A stretch of DNA of 64,000 nt from JAACFF01 sp963807975 (GTDB lineage Bacteria; Chloroflexota; Anaerolineae; Promineifilales; Promineifilaceae), in assembly GCA_963807975.1 (NCBI GenBank), contig CAWEDV010000001.1:372001-436000 (forward strand), written 5' to 3'. The notes beneath the pieces were generated by a model, which did not search any database, had not been told where the DNA came from, and saw only the letters and a list, made by a program, of their open reading frames with translations. This document shows positions 1 through 8,989 of this stretch, piece by piece. Position 1 is the stretch's first letter, and each line of letters begins with the position of its first letter. Both the position numbers and the translations under genes were made by a program.

Positions 1-2
1 GA

Positions 3-302
3 ATGCATATTCATAATGTCTATTTTTGGTTGAAGGACGATCTTGGCCAATCAGCAGTTGAAGAATTTGAAGAAGGGCTGGCCTTGTTGACCGGGGATAC
101 AAATGCGCTTTCCGGCTATTTTGGCAAACCGGGCCAATCGAATCGGGCCGTCGTCGACAGCAGTTATTCTTTCGGGCTGGTGCTTGTCTTTCCGGATACG
201 GTCGCCCATGACCGCTACCAGGTAGGCGAAGCGCACCAACGATTCCTCGAAGCCAATATGGAGAAATGGACGCGGGTCGTAGTCTACGATATCGTGAATT
301 AA
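3..302 (+). CDS. Dabb (stress-responsive A/B barrel) family protein
   Basis: A 99-residue protein starting at the ATG two bases into the window. The opening 'MHIHNVYFWLK' followed by a helix and the closing 'RVVVYDIVN' match the small dimeric ferredoxin-like Dabb fold, whose members begin with a short strand of the type HHVVFFKLK. A middle strand 'SFGLVLVFPD' and the 'HDRYQVGEAHQRFLE' helix fit the family. Members have varied or unknown roles, so no reaction is claimed. Any ribosome-binding site lies outside the window, so a start further upstream cannot be excluded. A strong terminator follows immediately. Confidence 0.75.
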   Translation: MHIHNVYFWLKDDLGQSAVEEFEEGLALLTGDTNALSGYFGKPGQSNRAVVDSSYSFGLVLVFPDTVAHDRYQVGEAHQRFLEANMEKWTRVVVYDIVN

Positions 303-326
303 CTGGCCCAAGCCATCTACTTCTTT

Positions 327-380
327 AGCCCGGCGTCTCACAATGACAATTATTGCTATCGAGATACCGGGCTTTTCTTA
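327..380 (+). terminator. Rho-independent terminator after the Dabb gene
   Basis: Arms AGCCCGGCGTCTC (327-339) and GAGATACCGGGCT (361-373) pair over 13 positions with two internal mismatches. They are followed by TTTCTTATTCC. Position and polarity fit termination of the gene ending at 302. Confidence 0.7.
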
Positions 381-439
381 TTCCTTGCCTTGCCCACGAC
401 ATTAGTCCCCTTTTAGGTATTAATCCAGCAATCTGGGAC

Positions 440-476
440 ATGACAAATGTCATATTCTGTATATGACATTTGTCAT
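440..476. promoter_or_regulatory. Perfect 15-bp inverted repeat upstream of hppA (candidate operator)
   Basis: ATGACAAATGTCATA (440-454) and TATGACATTTGTCAT (462-476) are exact reverse complements separated by 7 bases. Each arm contains its own near-palindrome TGACA-N2-TGTCA, so the site offers two dyads about 22 bp apart, close to two helical turns, as expected for cooperative binding of two repressor dimers. No T-run follows, which argues against a terminator. It sits about 240 bases before the hppA start. The regulator is unknown. Confidence 0.5.
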
Positions 477-714
477 TGGAACCGGTACCAGTTTGGGTAA
501 AATCAAGGCGATTTGGCTACTTCATGTCACCCTCCCACGGACGTGCAATCTAGCTGAGCGTTATCGCTTCGCCCACTTCCCATACTGGCTATGCCAAGGT
601 TGAAGGTTGCCTGCTGAGCGAAGACGCTCGCCGCTGCGTGTCTGTGGGTTTGTGCTATTAGGGCCTTGGACGGATGGTGTTTACTTATCCGCTCATGACC
701 AAAAGGATTTGAGA

Positions 715-3360
715 ATGTCATCAATGAAAGGTATATCAACGATTGAACAGACGATGATTTACTTTGTTTTAGCGACAGCGTTTCTGGCATTGGGCTATGC
801 TTATTGGCTGGCGCGTAAAACCTTTGCGGCGGACAAAGGATCGACTTCTATGCAGGAAATCTGGGGCCATATTCGGGATGGCGCCAACGCCTATCTGCGC
901 ACCCAGCTACGAACAATTGGTATTTTGATCGCCGTGCTAACCGTCGCCATGTTCGCTAGCGTCGCCCTGGTCCGTCCGACTGGTGAAGCGAATGAGCTTT
1001 TCTGCGGCAGTGCTGTGGAGAGCCTTCTGGCATCGCAGATTGCTGCAAACACAACATTAAGCGAGGTGGAAGTCTCGACCTTACTTCAAACGCAGACGGC
1101 GAAGAAAGTAGCCATGGCCAATGGCTTTGCCGAGTTTCATCCAGAACGAGTTGCAGCCACCGTTTCCTGCCCGGCAGCTTTATGGGGCATCGCTGCCGCC
1201 AGAGCTTTCGCCTTTGTCATGGGCGCCACATTCTCGGCAGCGGTGGGCTTTATCGGCATGAATATGGCGGTGCAGGGCAATGTCCGCGTGGCAGCCGCCT
1301 CGCGCCGCAGTTTCAAGGAAGCACTGACAATCGCCTATCGATCGGGCACGATAACAGGTATGCTGACGGATGGCCTTGGGCTTTTAGGTGGTACTTTGAT
1401 ATTCATCTTATTCGTCAAGGCCGCGCCTGATGTCTTACTTGGTTTTGGCTTCGGGGCGACGCTGATCGCTCTTTTCATGCGCGTTGGCGGCGGTATTTAC
1501 ACCAAGGCGGCTGATGTGGGCGCCGATCTTGTGGGAAAGGTTGAGGCGGGTATGGATGAAGATGACCCGCGCAACGCGGCGGTGATCGCCGACCTGGTTG
1601 GCGACAATGTGGGTGACTGCGCGGGCATGGCCGCAGATATATTTGAATCATATGAAGTGACCATCGTTTCCAGCCTGATCCTGGGCCTGGCGCTGAGCGC
1701 GTTGACGGGTGATCTATTCTGGATCATCCTGCCCCTGCTCGTACGCGGTATTGGCGTTATCAGTTCAATTGCCGGTACTTATGCGGTCTCGATCTGGAAC
1801 GTCGACGATGCTGAAGAGGCGATGTATAAGAGCTACGAACTATCAAGCGGCATTACCATCATAGCCACATTTCTGCTGGCAATTTTCTACGCCAGTGCGC
1901 AAAATCCAACGAGCGGTAGGCTGTCACATCTATCGCTGGGCACGCTGGTGGCGGTGGGCGTGGCTTTAGCGGTGGCCTTTAACCCCTTAACCGCTCTGGC
2001 AACCAGCACCAACAGCCAGCGGGTACGTAATATCGCCAAGGCGACCTTCTTCGGCCCGGCATTGGTCATCTTGGAAGGGTTGTCTCTTGGTTATCTTTCC
2101 AGTGTCTGGTCAGCCATGATTATTGCCCTCAGCATTGCGGCTGCCATTCTAGTCTATACAGTGGTCTTTCCCACCGCACTTTATATACCCGCGCTGGTTC
2201 TCGGGGGAGTGATCGCACTCTTCTTCATCGGTCGCGGAATCTTGAAAAAGGATGTCGTCAATGGTCTCTTTTTCGCGATGTGGACCATGGTGGGCGCTTT
2301 ATTCTTAATCAGCATGCAGGGCGAAGGAGCGGCTTCCGGCGATCCATTCCTCTATGTCCTCTTTGGAATTTCGTTAATTGGCGTCGGTATGCTGTCCCAT
2401 ACGGGCAATAATGTGAGCATGGACACGTTTGGCCCCATTGCCGACAATGCCAATGGAATCGCTGAATTGTCAAAAGCTGATTTTGACCCGCGGTCGCGGC
2501 AAATCCTGGCCGACCTGGATGCGTCCGGCAATACGACGAAAGCAATCACCAAAGGCATCGCCATTGGTTCGGCTGTAATCGCCGCCCTATCACTCTTCGG
2601 CGCTTTCTTTACCGATATTGAACGGGTTTTACCCGCAGAAAGAATTGACGACTTCGAACGCGTGATCAATCTGGCCAACCCAACGGTGTTTGTTGGCTTG
2701 CTGATTGGAGGGGCGCTGCCGCTGTTGTTTGGCGGGCTGTTGATCAAAGCGGTCAACCGGGCTGCCGGCTATATCATGGCCGAGGTTCGGCGCCAGCTGC
2801 GCATCCCGGCCATCATGGATGGCTCGCAAACACCTGATTATGCACAGGCTGTGACAATTTCAACGCGCTCGGCGCAAAGCGAACTCATTCCTTTAGGGCT
2901 AATTGCCATTCTAACACCTATTGCCGTAGGCTTGCTGCTTAAGGAGCAGGCCCTGGGCGGATTTCTTGCCGGCGTCATTCTTTCCGGTCTGCTGCAGGCG
3001 GTCTTCATGGCCAACTCCGGCGGGGCATGGGATAACGCCAAGAAATACGTGGAAGATGGGAATTATGGCGGGAAAAATAGCGAAAATCACAAGGCGTCGG
3101 TGGTCGGCGATACAGTGGGCGATCCGCTTAAAGATACGGCTGGACCAGCCCTAAATCCGATGATCAAGGTTATGAACCTGGTAGCCCTCATCGTCGCCCC
3201 TATCGTGGTTCAATACACAGGCATATCGTTTTCAATTTTCCTGGTCGTAGCGGTCTGCGTCGCCCTGATTATCTGGGCGGTTGGGCGAAGCGACCGGCAG
3301 GAAGAAGCAATCGAGAACGTGGATTTGAAGCCGCAAACAGTTCCGGTCGCCACTGACTAA
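715..3360 (+). CDS. hppA: Membrane-bound proton-translocating pyrophosphatase (K+-independent type)
   Basis: Couples hydrolysis of cytoplasmic pyrophosphate to ion pumping across the membrane. The protein has about 16 membrane helices and the family's acidic substrate motif 'DVGADLVGKVEAGMDEDDPR' near residues 265-285, followed by 'DNVGDCAGMAADIFESYEVT'. 'GNTTKAITKG' carries Lys609 where K+-dependent enzymes have Ala, so it is predicted to be K+-independent, hence a proton pump. The second acidic cluster 'VVGDTVGDPLKDTAGPALNP' is near the C-terminus. The ATG at 715 is chosen because AAAAGGA lies 8 bases upstream; the open frame continues back to 607 without a ribosome site. At 881 residues it is longer than typical members, mainly through a soluble insert around residues 85-145 after the second helix. 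Confidence 0.97.
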   Translation: MSSMKGISTIEQTMIYFVLATAFLALGYAYWLARKTFAADKGSTSMQEIWGHIRDGANAYLRTQLRTIGILIAVLTVAMFASVALVRPTGEANELFCGSAVESLLASQIAANTTLSEVEVSTLLQTQTAKKVAMANGFAEFHPERVAATVSCPAALWGIAAARAFAFVMGATFSAAVGFIGMNMAVQGNVRVAAASRRSFKEALTIAYRSGTITGMLTDGLGLLGGTLIFILFVKAAPDVLLGFGFGATLIALFMRVGGGIYTKAADVGADLVGKVEAGMDEDDPRNAAVIADLVGDNVGDCAGMAADIFESYEVTIVSSLILGLALSALTGDLFWIILPLLVRGIGVISSIAGTYAVSIWNVDDAEEAMYKSYELSSGITIIATFLLAIFYASAQNPTSGRLSHLSLGTLVAVGVALAVAFNPLTALATSTNSQRVRNIAKATFFGPALVILEGLSLGYLSSVWSAMIIALSIAAAILVYTVVFPTALYIPALVLGGVIALFFIGRGILKKDVVNGLFFAMWTMVGALFLISMQGEGAASGDPFLYVLFGISLIGVGMLSHTGNNVSMDTFGPIADNANGIAELSKADFDPRSRQILADLDASGNTTKAITKGIAIGSAVIAALSLFGAFFTDIERVLPAERIDDFERVINLANPTVFVGLLIGGALPLLFGGLLIKAVNRAAGYIMAEVRRQLRIPAIMDGSQTPDYAQAVTISTRSAQSELIPLGLIAILTPIAVGLLLKEQALGGFLAGVILSGLLQAVFMANSGGAWDNAKKYVEDGNYGGKNSENHKASVVGDTVGDPLKDTAGPALNPMIKVMNLVALIVAPIVVQYTGISFSIFLVVAVCVALIIWAVGRSDRQEEAIENVDLKPQTVPVATD

Positions 3361-3374
3361 TAGCTGAGGTCATT

Positions 3375-3401
3375 TTCCCGGAAACCGCAAGTTTCCGGGA
3401 A
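3375..3401 (+). terminator. Hairpin after hppA
   Basis: An 11-bp perfect stem TTCCCGGAAAC / GTTTCCGGGAA with loop CGCAA, 14 bases after the hppA stop. No U-tract follows, so it may be an RNA-stabilising or inefficient terminator hairpin rather than a classical intrinsic terminator. Confidence 0.45.
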
Positions 3402-3458
3402 TACAGTCGTAATCATTCTGTAATCTCATCGTTGTCAGGTTTCGCTATAATATGCGGC

Positions 3459-4133
3459 ATGATGAAGATGAGATTTTTCTTTCTAGTACTTATTTTTGCC
3501 TTAACGAGTGTGGGCTGCGCGGGGCTTGCTGGTCAGGAAACGGATGTCGTGCCCAGTGCGCCAACATCAGCCCCAACCAGCGCACCTCTAGATGCTGCCA
3601 CGCAGATGCCGGCCACAGCCGTGCCCGTGGCCACAGAAACGCTGCCACCAAGCGCAGAAAGCGCCGCTTCCAAGCTGCCGGTTATTGAGCCGGCGCCGGC
3701 CTGGAGCAACCAGGTTTGGATCAACAGTGAGGAGCCGCTTTCATTGCCAGACCTTCGTGGCAAGGTAGTCCTGCTGGAGTTCTGGACCTTTGGCTGAATT
3801 AACTGCCGGCGGGTGATTCCCTGGGTCAGGGAATGGTACGAGAAATATGAAGGGGATGACTTTATCGTCATCGGCATGCACTATCCGGAATTTGGCTACG
3901 AAGAAGAATATGAAAACGTCCTGGAATCGACCTTGGACCTGGGAATTGCCTATCCGGTGGCGCTCGACAATGAGGGCAATACGTGGCGCTCATATAGTCA
4001 GCGCTATTGGCCAACAAGGTATCTCATCGACAAAGAAGGCAATATTCGCTACACACATATTGGCGAGGGGGCATACGTCGAAACTGAGCTGAATATTCGG
4101 GCTTTAATGGCGGAGCCGGATCCTACTTCATAG
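3459..4133 (+). CDS. Thioredoxin-like (TlpA/DipZ-C-like) lipoprotein, probable selenoprotein with UxxC active site
   Basis: Reading through one in-frame TGA (3795-3797) gives 224 residues. There is a signal peptide with lipobox 'LTSVGC' (Cys20), a Thr/Pro/Ala-rich linker to about residue 75, then a thioredoxin fold: 'KVVLLEFWTFG', the TGA at position 113, 'INC' (Cys116), 'VIPWVREWYEKY', and the cis-Pro region 'RYWPTRYLIDKEGNI'. In cysteine relatives of this family the motif is C-I-N-C, so the TGA replaces exactly the attacking cysteine. A perfect hairpin lies 18 bases after the TGA. It probably acts outside the cytoplasmic membrane as a thiol-disulfide or peroxide-linked reductase. ATG 3459 or 3462 follows a TATAAT by only 7-10 bases with no ribosome site. 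Alternative: a nonsense-mutated cysteine gene. I favour selenocysteine because the frame is conserved on both sides. Confidence 0.8.
3816..3834 (+). promoter_or_regulatory. SECIS-like hairpin for selenocysteine insertion
   Basis: ATTCCCTG / CAGGGAAT form a perfect 8-bp stem with apical loop GGT, or GGGTC if the last pair opens. The loop begins 26 bases after the TGA. This fits the known bacterial SECIS layout: a stem-loop inside the coding region, 16-37 bases from UGA to the apical loop, and a G at the start of the loop. It lies in codons for I-P-W-V-R-E-W and uses the uncommon Arg codon AGG. Confidence 0.7.
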
Positions 4134-4446
4134 AGGGTGGTGAACATCCTTGGGGTATCTTCGATAATTCACGGCCATCCAATTTACTCTCCAAACCTGC
4201 TGTTCCCACAGACGATGCTGGATATTCAGCCATCTTAGCTTTCTTCGCCACTCATTTTCACGCTTCTCTCGTTGTTCTCCATTATCAACTGCATTACGAC
4301 CTAAACAGCATCAATTAGTTAATGCTTAGGCTGTTCGCTTATATTGTCCTATGAGTAGCAATAGATCGCAGAGTATGTATACTTGAGGTTAATAACCCGC
4401 TAAATATTGAAAAAATATTGGCCGCTCAGTAATTGCTCGGAGGTAT
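4134..4446. other. Intergenic region, 313 bases
   Basis: No convincing gene. It is AT-rich near 4300-4430, with a small dyad AGTATGTATACTT near 4371 and AATATT-N4-AAATATT near 4406, immediately upstream of the sigma-like gene. These are possible promoter or operator elements, but no clear -35/-10 pair was found. Confidence 0.4.
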
Positions 4447-5175
4447 ATGACAGAAAAGCAAGTATTGAAGAGACAAGGGATGGATCTCTCCAAACTCAAC
4501 ATTTCGAGTCTTGCCCATCTGTGCCGGCAGGCAACGGATCGTTATTTCCAGCATGAAGCTTATGATGACAGCTTCTGCCTAGAGCTATTCAGACGCGCCA
4601 TCACCGAAAAAGACGAGACAGCCTGGACCGTTATTATTGGCCAATATGAAAACCTTGTCTTGTCCTGGGTCCAAAGACATCACTCCTACCCAATTACGGA
4701 CGAAAATGCTGAATATTTCGTAAACCGGGCTTTTGACAGTTTCTGGAGCGCGTTTAGCCGCAACCCGCATAAGTTCTCCAAATTCGAATCTCTAAAAGCG
4801 CTGCTGCAATATCTGAAGTTGTGTTCACATTCGGCCGTACAAGCCCACGTTGAACGCAGTATGCCCCCACGCCACATCATCCATTCTGAAATACCAACCG
4901 AGGCTCTGGCCGAGCCCATCGATTCGATCAGTTCCGTCGACGACAGTATGGTAGCCGGCATTGTGTGGCAGTATGTTCTGGCGGCGCTTAACACGAACCA
5001 AGAGCGGGTTATTGCCGAAGAGTTTCTGCTCTATGACATGAAGCCTCAGAGGATTTTCGATGGGCACAATGATCTGTTCACCAGTGTAGACCAGGTCCGC
5101 CGCGTAAAGGGCAATTTGATGACTAGATTAAGGCGCAACAGGCAACTTATGGCAATTGTCAATGGAAGTGACTGA
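4447..5175 (+). CDS. ECF sigma-factor-like protein of the CHAT cluster
   Basis: 242 residues. The first half contains a sigma-region-2-like segment: 'ETAWTVIIGQYENLVLSWV' followed by an aromatic-rich helix 'YFVNRAFDSFWSAFSR'. The C-terminal segment 'LNTNQERVIAEEFLLYDMKPQRIFD ...' and 'DQVRRVKGNLMTRLRRN' has the spacing of region 4, with a basic recognition helix ending in LRR. Together these suggest a divergent ECF sigma factor that would redirect RNA polymerase. It is followed by a zinc-finger protein and a TPR-CHAT protein on the same strand, consistent with a sigma/anti-sigma pair controlling the cluster. GGAGG is only 3 bases before ATG 4447; ATG 4480 is an alternative start. A sigma role is inferred from layout and weak motifs. 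Confidence 0.7.
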   Translation: MTEKQVLKRQGMDLSKLNISSLAHLCRQATDRYFQHEAYDDSFCLELFRRAITEKDETAWTVIIGQYENLVLSWVQRHHSYPITDENAEYFVNRAFDSFWSAFSRNPHKFSKFESLKALLQYLKLCSHSAVQAHVERSMPPRHIIHSEIPTEALAEPIDSISSVDDSMVAGIVWQYVLAALNTNQERVIAEEFLLYDMKPQRIFDGHNDLFTSVDQVRRVKGNLMTRLRRNRQLMAIVNGSD

Positions 5176-5225
5176 AAACCACCTCTTTGTGCATTTATAT
5201 TGTATAAAGGAGATATTAACGTGCT

Positions 5226-5858
5226 ATGAAATCATTAGAAGACAAATTGCAGGCGATCTTGTTTCGCAGCGAATGCCCGCCAAATATGGAACTGGGTGAG
5301 TACGAATTAGGAATCTTAGAGACGCCGAGGCGCAACGAGATTGCATCTCATCTCGCTGCCTGTCCGCACTGCCAAGTCGATTTGCATCAGATCCGGCAGT
5401 TCATGGCCATTTCCGATGTCGTCGTCGAAGCCCAGGCTGCACAGGCGGAACAGGTGCCGCTGCTGGAACGGATCAAAGTTGTTGTCGTCAATCTGACCTC
5501 ACCTTCGTTTGGCTGGCAGGGAGCCATGTCTGCCCAGCCAGTTTTCCGCGGTGCCGAAGAAAACGCGACAAGGGTGGTGGAAGCCGATGATTACGTCATT
5601 TCATTGACCACGGTTGCCGATAAATCGACATGGCCTAAGCAAAACATGATTGGGGATATCCTCCCCTTGGGCGATGACGAAGACTTTGTCAACTGGTCGG
5701 CAAATTTGTGGCGGTCTGGGGAGTTGCTTGCTAGTACACAATTGGAAGCGGATAGTCACTTCATTTTTGAAGATGTTCAGTTCGAAGAGAGAGCACATGA
5801 GCTGATTCTAAGCGGACCAACCGTAGAAATCCATTTACAAAACCTCCATATCGCGTAA
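5226..5858 (+). CDS. Zinc-finger (zf-HC2-like) anti-sigma-type protein
   Basis: 210 residues. Residues about 20-50 read 'YELGILETPRRNEIASHLAACPHCQ', with the H-x3-C-x2-C zinc ligand set of cytoplasmic anti-sigma domains. The rest is a soluble, mostly beta region without a membrane helix, unlike classical transmembrane anti-sigma factors. This suggests a cytoplasmic partner. AAAGGAGA stands 13 bases before ATG 5226. It lies 50 bases after the sigma-like gene and only 11 bases before the CHAT gene, so the three are probably one operon. Likely role: hold the sigma-like protein inactive and link it to the CHAT protein. This is inferred from context. Confidence 0.65.
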   Translation: MKSLEDKLQAILFRSECPPNMELGEYELGILETPRRNEIASHLAACPHCQVDLHQIRQFMAISDVVVEAQAAQAEQVPLLERIKVVVVNLTSPSFGWQGAMSAQPVFRGAEENATRVVEADDYVISLTTVADKSTWPKQNMIGDILPLGDDEDFVNWSANLWRSGELLASTQLEADSHFIFEDVQFEERAHELILSGPTVEIHLQNLHIA

Positions 5859-5869
5859 ACTTGGGGGAA

Positions 5870-8749
5870 ATGACCAATGTTGAGTTGGCAGATCGACTTG
5901 TCGAGTTGGTCCATTCCCCATCTATTGCTTTATCCATCGTCGCCGAGTTGAGCGACGAAGAGTTGCTGGCTGTCTCCTCACGGCTTAAGGCTAGGTCCTT
6001 ATTTTATTTGCGGCGTGAGGCGCCAAAAGCATTGGCTATTGCCGAACTGATCCAGTTGATTGGATTAGAACGGCAGTTGCCGGTTTTTCATGCACTGGGC
6101 CTGCAAACTGAAGCTATCGTCCTCACCCTCTCACAGCGTGAATTTGAAGAAGCGCTAGCACTATACGCCGCTGCCGAGAAAATTTTTCTGCGCCATGACG
6201 AACATCTTGAGATTGCCCGCGGTCAAGTAAGTCAGATATGGGCCCTGGCCTGCCTGCAACGGTATGAAGAAGCGTTTGACATGGGCGAAGAGACAGCCGT
6301 TGAACTGGCACGCAACGATGAGTTTAGTTCGTTGGCCGCGCTGAGTAATAATTTGGCCGCCATTTACGGCCGTCGTGGGCAAGATACCAAAGCCTTAGAA
6401 CAGTTTAGAGAAGTTGAACAAGCCTATATCCGCCTTGGCCCAGATGGTCGTCTCCGGCGCCCCCTCGCCCTAATCAATCAAGCTATCGTCCTGCGCAACC
6501 TCGGTCGTTTTGAAGAATCAATCTACGCCAACGAAGCGGCACTGAATCTGGCCATGGAACAGGAACAAAAAGCGATTATCGCCCGCGCCGAGCAAAACCT
6601 GGGTATGACCTATTTCCTCCTGGGCCGCATCAACGAGGCCCAAATTCTTCTGCAGAAGGCGCGCGACTCCTTTATCGGCGATCATCGCTATCGTGACGCA
6701 ATTCTGGCCGAGCTTTTCGTGAGTGACGGGCTGCTCCATTTGCGCCGCTATGAAGATGTATTGGAAATCTGCCAGCGGGTGAAAGAGACCTTTCGTGAGG
6801 CAGGCACACAGTTCGAGGTGGCGCAGGCGCTGCTGAATGAGGCCACAGCCTTGGCCGGGCTCAATGCAGACGAAGGCGCCCTGGTCGCACTAGATGATGC
6901 CCGGCGCATTTTTGATCACGAACAAAACGCAGCCTGGCGTGTTTATACCGACCTTGAAGAAGCGAGCATCCTCTACCACCGTCAAAAATACAAGGAGAGC
7001 GCAAATTTGGCCGCCAGATCAGTCGACGCGTTGCATTCCCTGGATTTACCGCTTAAAGAAGTTCAAGCGCTGCTAATAACCGCTCAGGCCACGCTGGCCC
7101 TCAGCCGTCATGAGAAAACTGCGCTGCTTCTTGAGAAAGCCAAAGAAACTATGCGCACGATGGACATACCCGTTTTGAGCTATAGAGCACACTACTTGCA
7201 GGGCCAGCTTGCGCAGCGCTTTAATGACAGTGAGCAAGCTTTGGCGGCTTATGATGCGGCCATTCACGAGTTGGAACGGCTGCAAGGCCGGATCATGGTT
7301 GAATTTCGGGCTGATTTCTTGGCTGACAAGGATGAGGTCTATTCCCAAGCCGTTGATCTTTGCTTGCGCAGCGACGACCCCGAGCGGGCACTGGGCTATG
7401 CTGAAAGGGCAAAGTCGCGCGCCCTGCTTTCCATGCTTTCCCACCACGCTGATCTACGCATTGAAGCCAAGAGCGCCGACGACCAAGCTTTAGTAGATCG
7501 TATCCTGCACTTACGAGAGAGAAGGGACAGACTCTACAGGCGTTGGGAAATGGGCGAAACGCAGGGCAGTACAGTTAACTGGGAGGAGGAACAGGAAAGT
7601 GGTCAGGCAGTGCATCAGGAGGCGCTCAACGTCATTCTGGAAACCGAGGATGAAATTCGTACCTTGTGGCACAGCCTGCTGGTACGGAATGCCGCCTACA
7701 TCCGCGACGCTTCTCTATGGCAGGTGCAAACAAAGCTCGACCAATCCGCACTGGACTCCGACACGCTCCTGGTTGAGTTTTTCACGCTGCCCGATGGGCT
7801 GGTTGTTTTCCTGGTTTCCACCACGGAGATCCAGGCCGTACGCCTGCCGCTCAGCATGTCTACTATCGCACAACTGCAGATGAAACTAGATCACAATTTC
7901 GGCACCCTCAAGGAAAGGCCCCATCTGGCAGATCGCCTGATTAGCCGGGCGCAAAGAAATTTGCAGGAAATATACCAGCTTCTCGTCGCGCCCTGGATTG
8001 ACTACGCGCGTAGGTTCACGCGGCTGACCATTGTCCCCCATGGCCCCCTGCATTATTTGCCCTTGCACGCCCTCTTTGATGGCCACGAGTATTTGCTGCA
8101 GCAGTTTCAGATCAGCTACCTGCCCGGCAGCAGCTTCTTACAGAAAGGAGAATCTTCAAGCACGGCAGAAGGAACATTGGTCATGGGACATACCCACGAC
8201 GGCCGTCTGAAAAACGTCCCCGCAGAAGTGACGATGATAGGCGCAGCCCTAAATACCCGTCCATACCTGAATGAGGAATCGACGCGCAACCGTTTCCAGG
8301 AAGAGGCGCCGAAATGCCGCCTGATCCATATGGCTGCACATGGTGATTTCAAGGCCGGCAACCCCTTGTTTTCAGGGCTCTATCTGAACGATGGGCTGCT
8401 GACAACGCTGGACATCTTCAACATGCGGCTTCCTGCTTCCCTCGTTACCTTAAGCGCCTGCCAGACGGGACGCAGCCTGGTTGGAGGAGGAGACGAGCTG
8501 TTTGGCCTCACCCGCGCCTTTTTGACGGCGGGGACGGAATCACTCATCTTGACCCTGTGGCCTGTCGAAGACCGCTCGACCACCCATCTTATGAATAAGT
8601 TTTATGACGGACTGCTGAATGGCAAAACCAAGATAGCCGCCCTGCAAATCGCCCAAGAAAGTCTCATGTCCGGCTCCAGCCAAAAACAGATGATTCATCC
8701 CTACTACTGGGCGCCTTTTTTCCTTATGGGGGACACGGGTACGATATAG
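5870..8749 (+). CDS. TPR-repeat protein with C-terminal CHAT (caspase-like) protease domain
   Basis: 959 residues. About residues 30-480 are a long array of tetratricopeptide-type helix pairs (for example 'GQDTKALEQFREVEQAYIRLG', 'ALAAYDAAIHELERL'). A coiled linker leads to a C-terminal CHAT domain (about 620-955), which begins 'LLVEFFTLPDGLVVFLVS'. The catalytic dyad is visible: His824 in 'HMAAHGDF' and Cys864 in 'LSACQTG', the family signatures. CHAT proteases cleave specific partner proteins once the TPR part is engaged. The substrate is unknown; the two upstream proteins and the downstream exported peptide are candidates. ATG 5870 has GGGGG two bases upstream; a TTG at 5861 is an alternative. 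No signal peptide, so cytoplasmic. Confidence 0.9.
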   Translation: MTNVELADRLVELVHSPSIALSIVAELSDEELLAVSSRLKARSLFYLRREAPKALAIAELIQLIGLERQLPVFHALGLQTEAIVLTLSQREFEEALALYAAAEKIFLRHDEHLEIARGQVSQIWALACLQRYEEAFDMGEETAVELARNDEFSSLAALSNNLAAIYGRRGQDTKALEQFREVEQAYIRLGPDGRLRRPLALINQAIVLRNLGRFEESIYANEAALNLAMEQEQKAIIARAEQNLGMTYFLLGRINEAQILLQKARDSFIGDHRYRDAILAELFVSDGLLHLRRYEDVLEICQRVKETFREAGTQFEVAQALLNEATALAGLNADEGALVALDDARRIFDHEQNAAWRVYTDLEEASILYHRQKYKESANLAARSVDALHSLDLPLKEVQALLITAQATLALSRHEKTALLLEKAKETMRTMDIPVLSYRAHYLQGQLAQRFNDSEQALAAYDAAIHELERLQGRIMVEFRADFLADKDEVYSQAVDLCLRSDDPERALGYAERAKSRALLSMLSHHADLRIEAKSADDQALVDRILHLRERRDRLYRRWEMGETQGSTVNWEEEQESGQAVHQEALNVILETEDEIRTLWHSLLVRNAAYIRDASLWQVQTKLDQSALDSDTLLVEFFTLPDGLVVFLVSTTEIQAVRLPLSMSTIAQLQMKLDHNFGTLKERPHLADRLISRAQRNLQEIYQLLVAPWIDYARRFTRLTIVPHGPLHYLPLHALFDGHEYLLQQFQISYLPGSSFLQKGESSSTAEGTLVMGHTHDGRLKNVPAEVTMIGAALNTRPYLNEESTRNRFQEEAPKCRLIHMAAHGDFKAGNPLFSGLYLNDGLLTTLDIFNMRLPASLVTLSACQTGRSLVGGGDELFGLTRAFLTAGTESLILTLWPVEDRSTTHLMNKFYDGLLNGKTKIAALQIAQESLMSGSSQKQMIHPYYWAPFFLMGDTGTI

Positions 8750-8989
8750 CAATCAGTCTTACCTTTTTCACAGCTGCTTCCCTTATAAACAACCACGCAA
8801 TATAAAGGCAGTCGTACATACTGTCAAAACCTTAATGGATATTAATCTTAGCCAATTTCGAGCGATTCTTGGCTGAATTCAGGCCTTTGGCGTGAATTTC
8901 GAAGTAATTTGGCCGTCGATGCTGTAATAATTGTCCATTCTGCATTTATAATCTTATAGATAAATATATTTAGGGAATCGAGGGAACAA

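Noticed and set aside
543..714. Riboswitch-like leader before hppA
   Set aside because: Some local stems (for example GAGCG/CGCTC near 616) exist but I could not match any known riboswitch core.
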